Assembly: GCA_018268695.1 (NCBI GenBank)
Contig: JAFDWD010000699.1
Coordinates: 1-6,001, forward strand
From: Actinomycetota bacterium
GTDB lineage: Bacteria > Actinomycetota > Thermoleophilia > Solirubrobacterales > 70-9
Length of the DNA: 6,001 nucleotides
Reading direction: 5' to 3'
Shown: positions 1 through 3,106 of the stretch, piece after piece
Layout: every line of letters starts with the position of its first letter
Position numbering within the stretch: the stretch's first letter is position 1
Program-made: the position numbers and the translations under genes
The notes under the pieces: model-generated
Seen by the model: only the letters and a program-made list of their open reading frames with translations
What the model was told of the DNA's origin: nothing
Database searches by the model: none

Positions 1-632
1 GACCCCTCGGTGGCGACGATCAGGTCCGAGCAGCCCGCCAGCACCGCGTTGCCCGCGAAGCAGCGGCCGGCGACGATCGCGATCCGCGGCACCAGTCCGG
101 AGAGCCGCGCCCAGAGCGCGAAGGCGCGGGTGTCGAGAGCCGACACCACCGGGTAGTCGGTGTCCCCCGGGCGCCCGCCGCCGCCCTCGGCGAAGAGCAC
201 CGCGGGCAGGCGCATCCGCTCGATCAGCTCGAACAGCCGGTCCTTCTTGCGGTGGCCGAGCGCCCCCTGCGTCCCGGCCAGCACCGTGTAGTCGTAGGAG
301 AGGACGGCGCAGGCGGCCCGGTCGCCGAAGAGCTCGCCGTTGACGGCGGCGGTGCCGCCGATGAAGCCGTCGGCCGGGGTCCGCGCGACAAGGTCGTCGA
401 GCTCGCGTCGCCCCCTCTGGGCGGCGATCGCGAAGCGCCCGTACTCGACGAAGCTGCCCGGGTCGACCAGGTCGGCGAGGTTCTCCCGCGCCGTCCGGCC
501 GCCCGCCGCGTGGCGTCGCTCGACCGCCTCGGGGCGCGCCGCGTCCTCGGTCAGCGCCCGCCGCGTCCGCAGCTCGGCGAGGTCGGGGCGGATCCCGGTG
601 CCCTCCTCCCCGGCCGGGTCGCCCGCCGTCAT
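1..632 (-). CDS. Carboxyl transferase domain protein (acyl-CoA carboxylase beta-like), 3' end outside window
   Basis: The 210 visible codons match the N-terminal half of the carboxyltransferase subunit of biotin-dependent acyl-CoA carboxylases, which moves a carboxyl group from carboxybiotin to an acyl-CoA (crotonase-like fold, cytoplasmic). Seen: a charged N-terminal helix with RTARENLADLVDPGSFVEYG (residues 46-65), the family entry motif; SYDYTVLAGTQGALGHRKKD (112-131); a glycine-rich AEGGGGRPGD stretch (148-157) and AGRCFAGNAVLAG (188-200), where the family's oxyanion-hole loops lie. The start is ATG at 632-630. It overlaps the TGA of the upstream SRPBCC gene by one base (TGATG), with AAGGG just before it, so translation is probably coupled. 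The gene runs off the left edge, so I cannot see the C-terminal half or say whether it is a stand-alone beta subunit. The acyl-CoA substrate cannot be told. No biotin carboxylase or biotin carrier gene is in the window. Confidence 0.9.
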   Translation of the reverse strand, partial: MTAGDPAGEEGTGIRPDLAELRTRRALTEDAARPEAVERRHAAGGRTARENLADLVDPGSFVEYGRFAIAAQRGRRELDDLVARTPADGFIGGTAAVNGELFGDRAACAVLSYDYTVLAGTQGALGHRKKDRLFELIERMRLPAVLFAEGGGGRPGDTDYPVVSALDTRAFALWARLSGLVPRIAIVAGRCFAGNAVLAGCSDLIVATEG

Positions 633-1081
633 CAGCCCTTTTCGAGCAGGTCCGCGAGCCGCTTCATGCCTTTGCCATTGGCGCGGCGCATGAAGGCGCG
701 GGAGAGGAAGGGCACGAGCCGTTCGGTGCGCGGCGTCTTCAGCCACTCGAGCTCGAATTCGATCCGCGTCCGCCCGCCCTCGAGCTCGACGAAGCGGTAG
801 GTGCCGCGGGTCTTGCGCTTGCCGTGGGCGTTCTCGCCTTCCTCGACGATCCGCTCGGGGGCGACCGATTCGACCACCTCGATGGTGACCTTCTCCCGCG
901 CGCTCGGCGCGTTCACTTGCGCCTTGGTGATCGCCCCGACGCCGCGTTTCGGCCCCTCGAAGCGCCAGTCTTTGAAGAGGTGATCCATCCACTTCTCGTG
1001 GTTGGCGGCGACGTCGACCACGTCGTAGACCTCCGCCCGGGGGCGAGCGACCTCGACGGAGACGGTTACGGGATCCGGCAT
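632..1081 (-). CDS. SRPBCC (START/Bet v 1-like, polyketide cyclase-type) family protein, 149 aa
   Basis: A 149-residue cytoplasmic protein of the helix-grip SRPBCC fold, whose members bind hydrophobic ligands. It opens with a beta strand (VTVSVEVARPRAEVYDVVDV, residues 5-24), then the typical 'NHEKWMDHLFKDWRFEG' segment (27-43), alternating strands (KVTIEVVESVAPERIVEE, RGTYRFVELEGGRTRIEFELEW) and a long basic C-terminal helix (about 124-147) that closes the cavity in this fold. Length fits the family. The start at 1081 is preceded by TAGGA about 9 nt upstream; that Shine-Dalgarno overlaps the TAG stop of the regulator gene 11 nt away. Its downstream end overlaps the carboxyltransferase start. 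A longer reading frame continues upstream of this ATG, but it is an Arg/Gly-rich shadow of the regulator gene. Ligand and activity are unknown. Pairing of ArsR-like regulators with SRPBCC proteins is common, but usually with the AHSA1 subtype, which I cannot claim here. Confidence 0.85.
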   Translation of the reverse strand: MPDPVTVSVEVARPRAEVYDVVDVAANHEKWMDHLFKDWRFEGPKRGVGAITKAQVNAPSAREKVTIEVVESVAPERIVEEGENAHGKRKTRGTYRFVELEGGRTRIEFELEWLKTPRTERLVPFLSRAFMRRANGKGMKRLADLLEKG

Positions 1082-1092
1082 CGGGCCGGATC

Positions 1093-1752
1093 CTAAGCGC
1101 TCGGCGCCGCCTCGCCCTCGGTGAGGTCGCCGACGTCCGCCGGCACGTCCATCTCGGCCCCCACCTTGGGGACGAAGCCGTTCGGCGCCGGCTCGAAGGC
1201 AGCCATGCCGACGACCAGCGCGGTCGGCTCCTCTTCGTTTTTCAGCATCCGCCTGCGACACAGCTCGTGGATCGCCTCGAGACGGTTGGTCACCGCCTCG
1301 AACACCGCCGCCACTTCCGCCCAGCCGGCCTCGTCGACCGCCATCGGCATCCAGTTCAGCGTGGTGTCGTCGCGCCCGTCCATCGTCCCTGCCTCGAGCG
1401 CGTCGGCCGCCTTGTCGAAGAAGGTGCCGAGCGAGGCGCCGGTGACCGCGTCGCGCAGGCTCTTCGGCACCTTCCGCCAGTCCTGATGGCCGATGTAGGA
1501 GCGCGGCCGGGCGCGGAAGTAGTGCTCGACCGCCCCGCGCCGCCGCGCCGTCGCCACCTGCTCGATGCAGCCGCATTTCTCCAGCACCCGCACGTGGTAG
1601 GCGACGTTGCCGAGCGGCGCCTGGAGCAGATCCGTAAGCTCGCTGGGGCTGGCTTTACGCACCTGCACGACTTCGAGGATCTTCACCCTCAGCGGGTGTC
1701 CGAGCGCCCGCACCAGGCGTTGGTCGATGCGGTTCGGTCGACGGCGATTCAT
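1093..1752 (-). CDS. Winged helix-turn-helix (ArsR-like) transcriptional regulator, 219 aa
   Basis: A DNA-binding regulator. The N-terminal winged helix spans residues about 10-80: LGHPLRVKILEVV (17-29) is the classic ArsR-type opening, ASPSELTDLL (34-43) the first HTH helix, PLGNVAYHVRVLEKCGCIEQV (46-66) the recognition helix, and RRRGAVEHYFRA the wing. The C-terminal half (about 85-190) is not a metal-sensor domain: no ArsR Cys cluster is visible, only scattered cysteines. It carries NWMPMAVDEAGWAEV (133-147) and a strand at EPTALVVGMAAFEPAP. I chose ATG 1752 because homology begins just after it. An upstream in-frame GTG at 1860 would add 36 residues with no family resemblance and no usable ribosome site. 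No Shine-Dalgarno precedes 1752 either, so the start is somewhat uncertain. It is first of a likely three-gene operon and a paralogue of the divergent regulator at 2131. The signal sensed is unknown. Confidence 0.87.
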   Translation of the reverse strand: MNRRRPNRIDQRLVRALGHPLRVKILEVVQVRKASPSELTDLLQAPLGNVAYHVRVLEKCGCIEQVATARRRGAVEHYFRARPRSYIGHQDWRKVPKSLRDAVTGASLGTFFDKAADALEAGTMDGRDDTTLNWMPMAVDEAGWAEVAAVFEAVTNRLEAIHELCRRRMLKNEEEPTALVVGMAAFEPAPNGFVPKVGAEMDVPADVGDLTEGEAAPSA

Positions 1753-1776
1753 TGATCGGGCAGTTTTGCGTAGGTA

Positions 1777-1791
1777 CACCCGTGGCGGGTG
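1777..1791. repeat. Perfect inverted repeat CACCCG-TGG-CGGGTG, operator or leader hairpin candidate
   Basis: Six-base arms pair perfectly around a three-base centre. The dyad lies 25-39 nt upstream of the ATG of the left regulator, the usual place for an autoregulatory operator. As RNA from the minus strand it would form a short GC-rich hairpin in the leader, with no following T-run, so a terminator is unlikely. Confidence 0.4.
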
Positions 1792-1815
1792 AAAATCGCT
1801 CGATTGAGTTATGCG

Positions 1816-1826
1816 ATTGGACCAAT
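1816..1826. repeat. Palindrome ATTGG-A-CCAAT, operator candidate
   Basis: An 11-nt perfect dyad in AT-rich DNA about 64 nt upstream of the left regulator start. On the minus strand a CATAAC hexamer, -10-like, follows it within a few bases, so a protein bound here could affect a promoter. No convincing -35 partner was found. Confidence 0.3.
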
Positions 1827-1899
1827 ACGAAATCTCCGATGAAACACCGGAGGCGGTCACCTCTCGCGCGTCCGCGAAAGGCGTCGCCCCGCCTGGATA

Positions 1900-1959
1900 T
1901 CAAGTCGGCTTTTGAACGCTCGTCGCAGGCAGAACCGAGTTGGTCTCCTCGATATTCAT
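1900..1959 (-). CDS. Candidate 19-aa small ORF with a strong Shine-Dalgarno sequence
   Basis: On the minus strand GGGAGGTGAT (1973-1964), an almost complete match to the 16S anti-Shine-Dalgarno complement, is followed 8 nt after its GGAGG by ATG at 1959. The frame reads MNIEETNSVLPATSVQKPT and stops at TGA (1902-1900). An in-frame ATG at 1965 would add Met-Asp but lies too close to the ribosome site. The peptide has no signal sequence, Cys or evident membrane segment, and I do not recognise it. It lies 147 nt upstream of the left regulator on the same strand, so it could be a leader peptide or an independent small protein. The ribosome site is the main evidence. Being so short, the frame could exist by chance. 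Confidence 0.42.
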   Translation of the reverse strand: MNIEETNSVLPATSVQKPT

Positions 1960-1962
1960 ATC
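1951..1962. repeat. Palindrome GATAT-TC-ATATC over the small ORF start
   Basis: A perfect 12-nt dyad that spans the ATG of the candidate small ORF at 1959. A further GATATC lies at 1896-1901, overlapping that ORF's stop. The dyad could be a protein-binding site or could arise from AT-rich composition. Confidence 0.25.
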
Positions 1963-2007
1963 CATCACCTCCCTTCCACTCCCTCCCTAGGCGAGGTCGC
2001 GGAAGAT

Positions 2008-2036
2008 AGTTTGATGGAATTCGAGTATTCAGACAA
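2008..2036 (-). promoter_or_regulatory. Weak candidate promoter for the small ORF
   Basis: On the minus strand TTGTCT (2036-2031, 4 of 6 to TTGACA) is followed after 17 nt by CAAACT (2013-2008, 3 of 6 to TATAAT, with A at its second and T at its last position). A transcript would start near 2001 and reach the small ORF after about 40 nt. This is a match by eye only. Confidence 0.2.
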
Positions 2037-2064
2037 GATTATGCGCTGTTTCTGTCTCCATATA

Positions 2065-2092
2065 GCGACAAAGGGGTTCGCGATGATTTAAT
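2065..2092 (+). promoter_or_regulatory. Candidate promoter for the right-hand regulator
   Basis: GCGACA (2065-2070, 4 of 6 to TTGACA) and TTTAAT (2087-2092, 5 of 6 to TATAAT) are 16 nt apart. Transcription would begin near 2099, leaving a leader of about 32 nt before GTG 2131. The dyad GTTAGTAAC sits at the predicted start point. Confidence 0.35.
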
Positions 2093-2100
2093 GCAGGCGG

Positions 2101-2109
2101 GTTAGTAAC
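2101..2109. repeat. Palindrome GTTA-G-TAAC at the predicted transcription start
   Basis: A perfect 9-nt dyad directly after the candidate -10 element and about 22 nt before the GTG of the right-hand regulator. Its position suits an operator. Its small size makes chance occurrence plausible. Confidence 0.25.
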
Positions 2110-2120
2110 TCAATTTTTTT

Positions 2121-2125
2121 GGAGG
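2121..2125 (+). promoter_or_regulatory. Ribosome binding site GGAGG fixing the GTG 2131 start
   Basis: GGAGG lies 5 nt before GTG 2131. It decides against the longer frame that opens at TTG 2119, because that frame would include the ribosome site itself. A run of seven T (2114-2120) precedes it. Confidence 0.75.
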
Positions 2126-2130
2126 ATTGC

Positions 2131-2766
2131 GTGGGAGCTACTCCGACCAGAGGGTCCGCGACCGCGAGGCCCGACTTCATCAGCCCGCAACTGGCCGCGG
2201 CGATGTCCCATCCGACCCGGGTCCATGCGATGAGCGTCCTGCTCGACCGCACCGCCTCGCCCCGGGAGGTGGCCGAGGAGATCGGCGAGAGGCTGAACAA
2301 CGTCACCTACCACCTGAACCAGCTGCAGAAGCTCGGCTGCATCGAGTTGGTCCGCACCGACCGTGTACGTGGCGGCCGCGTCCTCGAACACTTCTACCGG
2401 GCGACCCAGCGCCTCTACTTCGACGAGGAGGCCTGGGAGGCGCTGAGCGAGAAGGAGCGCCTCGGCCTGGTCGGCGTCTCGCTGCGGATCATCTCGGAGG
2501 ACATCACCACCGCGATGGCGTCCGGGACCTTCTTCGGCGGCGAGGACACCGCGCATCTGTGCCGGATGCCGATGATCGTCGACGCCGAGGGTTGGCAGGA
2601 AATCTCCCGGCTGCTCGAACGGACCACCGAGGAGCTCTTCGAGATCGAAGCGCGCGTGGCCGATCGCACCGCGGACGGGGATCCGGCCGACATCCGCACG
2701 AAGGTCCAGATGCTGCAGTTCCGCTCGCCACCGTTCGAGCGCGACCGGCCGCCCCGCGAGGACTAG
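2131..2766 (+). CDS. Winged helix-turn-helix (ArsR-like) transcriptional regulator, 211 aa, paralogue of the divergent regulator
   Basis: A DNA-binding regulator built like the one at 1093-1752. The winged helix covers residues about 17-92: MSHPTRVHAMSVL (25-37), ASPREVAEEIG (42-52), a recognition helix around RLNNVTYHLNQLQKLGCIEL (54-73) and a wing ending LEHFYRA (85-91). The C-terminal half carries SGTFFGGEDT, RMPMIVDAEGWQEI (145-158), a helix TTEELFEIEARV, and a closing strand TKVQMLQFRSPP. The MPM-VD-GW block and the final strand align with the divergent paralogue, so the whole protein, not only the HTH, is shared. The GTG start is set by GGAGG 5 nt upstream. Its stop TAG lies in the left arm of a stem-loop shared with the convergent gene. 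It could control itself, its neighbour, or both. Ligand unknown. Confidence 0.87.
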   Translation: MGATPTRGSATARPDFISPQLAAAMSHPTRVHAMSVLLDRTASPREVAEEIGERLNNVTYHLNQLQKLGCIELVRTDRVRGGRVLEHFYRATQRLYFDEEAWEALSEKERLGLVGVSLRIISEDITTAMASGTFFGGEDTAHLCRMPMIVDAEGWQEISRLLERTTEELFEIEARVADRTADGDPADIRTKVQMLQFRSPPFERDRPPRED

Positions 2767-2782
2767 ACGGTCAAACGTCTAG
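2763..2782. terminator. Stem-loop containing the stop codons of both convergent genes; possible bidirectional terminator
   Basis: CTAGACG (2763-2769) pairs perfectly with CGTCTAG (2776-2782) around a 6-nt loop. The TAG of the regulator (2764-2766) lies in the left arm, and the TAG of the small minus-strand gene (2781-2779) in the right. No T-run follows on either strand, so intrinsic termination would be weak. It could instead protect the 3' ends of the mRNAs. Confidence 0.35.
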
Positions 2783-3024
2783 CCCCGGATCGCCTTGCCG
2801 ACGAGGTTCTTCACCCGGGTCCGGTCCTGCCCGGTCAGGTTGCCCGGCTTGCCGCGGGATTTCTTCAGCAGCGCCCAGAACTCGGACTGCTCGTTCGCGG
2901 TGAGGTTGTCCCGCACCCGGTCGCGGCCCTTCTGGGCGAGCCAGAGGGTGATCGCCCAGACGGTTCTCCAGGGGATTTTCTTCCAGACCCAGGGCACGGC
3001 GCTGCGGGCGATCCAGGTGGGCAT
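2779..3024 (-). CDS. Small basic Trp-rich protein of unknown function, 81 aa
   Basis: I do not recognise a named family. The 81-residue protein has an aromatic N-terminal half with six Trp by residue 28 (PWVWKKIPWRTVWAITLWLA, 11-30), which may form one amphipathic or membrane-associated helix. A charged C-terminal half follows (GRDRVRDNLTANEQSEFWALL, then KKSRGKPGNLTGQDRTRVKNLV) with net positive charge. The pattern of helices separated by Asn-Leu-Thr turns looks like real protein, unlike the Arg/Asp-rich shadow frame that continues upstream across the transporter gene. ATG 3024 has no Shine-Dalgarno. Instead TACCTT (3036-3031) lies exactly 6 nt before the ATG, the arrangement of leaderless actinobacterial genes. 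It is convergent with the regulator and divergent from the transporter, so its neighbours say little about its role. Confidence 0.7.
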   Translation of the reverse strand: MPTWIARSAVPWVWKKIPWRTVWAITLWLAQKGRDRVRDNLTANEQSEFWALLKKSRGKPGNLTGQDRTRVKNLVGKAIRG

Positions 3025-3030
3025 GGGAGG

Positions 3031-3036
3031 AAGGTA
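3031..3036 (-). promoter_or_regulatory. Leaderless-type -10 element TACCTT, 6 nt before ATG 3024
   Basis: The hexamer fits the TANNNT form of actinobacterial -10 elements. With a 6-nt spacer, transcription would start at the A of the ATG. No -35 element is evident. The lack of a Shine-Dalgarno (the spacer reads CCTCCC) agrees with leaderless translation. Confidence 0.45.
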
Positions 3037-3050
3037 CCCGGCCCCGGGCC
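3037..3050. repeat. Nested GC dyads in the divergent gap
   Basis: CCCGG-CC-CCGGG (3037-3048) and GGCCC-C-GGGCC (3040-3050) are overlapping perfect dyads midway between the two divergent starts. They could be an operator serving both genes. In DNA this GC-rich such dyads also arise by chance. Confidence 0.2.
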
Positions 3051-3064
3051 GCCCTGACGGCCAA

Positions 3065-3070
3065 TAGGCT
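3065..3070 (+). promoter_or_regulatory. Leaderless-type -10 element TAGGCT, 6 nt before GTG 3077
   Basis: TAGGCT fits TANNNT and ends exactly 6 nt before GTG 3077, so the predicted transcript begins at that GTG. This is the mirror of the element at 3031-3036 on the other strand. No -35 element is seen. Confidence 0.4.
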
Positions 3071-3076
3071 CCGCGC

Positions 3077-3106
3077 GTGCCGGACGACGACCGCCACCGC
3101 CGGTGA
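3077..3106 (+). CDS. Candidate 9-codon leader ORF, stop overlapping the transporter start
   Basis: GTG 3077 opens MPDDDRHRR and stops at TGA 3104-3106. The transporter GTG is 3103-3105, so stop and start overlap as GTGA, a standard layout for translational coupling. The transporter start has no Shine-Dalgarno of its own, while GTG 3077 sits 6 nt after a TANNNT element. A leaderless leader peptide delivering ribosomes to the transporter would explain both. Alternatively the frame is accidental and the transporter is simply read from a 26-nt leader. Confidence 0.33.
   Translation: MPDDDRHRR

Larger units (their letters stand above)
1753..2130. promoter_or_regulatory. AT-richer divergent regulatory region between two paralogous regulators
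   Basis: This 378-nt gap separates the start codons of two divergently transcribed winged-helix regulators and is visibly richer in A and T than any coding part of the window. It contains four perfect dyads (1777-1791, 1816-1826, 1951-1962, 2101-2109), a candidate small minus-strand ORF (1900-1959), a candidate promoter for the right-hand regulator, and a run of seven T at 2114-2120 directly before its ribosome site. No tRNA, riboswitch or mobile-element end was recognised. The role as a shared control region is inferred from layout. Confidence 0.7.

Noticed and set aside
1082..1576. N-terminal extension of the SRPBCC frame across the regulator gene
   Set aside because: It is an alternative-frame shadow of the regulator. 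A good Shine-Dalgarno and the fold's beginning both place the start at 1081.
1777..1791. GC-rich hairpin considered as an intrinsic terminator
   Set aside because: There is no T-run after the stem on either strand, so an operator or leader structure fits better.
1753..1860. Longer left regulator starting at GTG 1860
   Set aside because: The extra 36 residues show no family similarity and lie over AT-rich regulatory DNA and dyads. There is no usable ribosome site.
1752..2009. Plus-strand ORF of 85 codons through the regulator gap
   Set aside because: It has a TTG start without a ribosome site, low-complexity Ser/Pro/Arg content, and runs antisense to the left regulator leader.
2014..2091. 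Plus-strand ORF of 25 codons (ATG 2014 to TAA 2091) before the right-hand regulator
   Set aside because: Only a weak GGAAGA lies upstream, and it overlaps the candidate promoter for the right regulator. The peptide looks arbitrary, so chance is likelier.
1753..2130. tRNA, riboswitch or mobile-element end in the largest gap
   Set aside because: I found no cloverleaf, TPsiC-like box, conserved riboswitch core, terminal inverted repeat or target duplication by eye.
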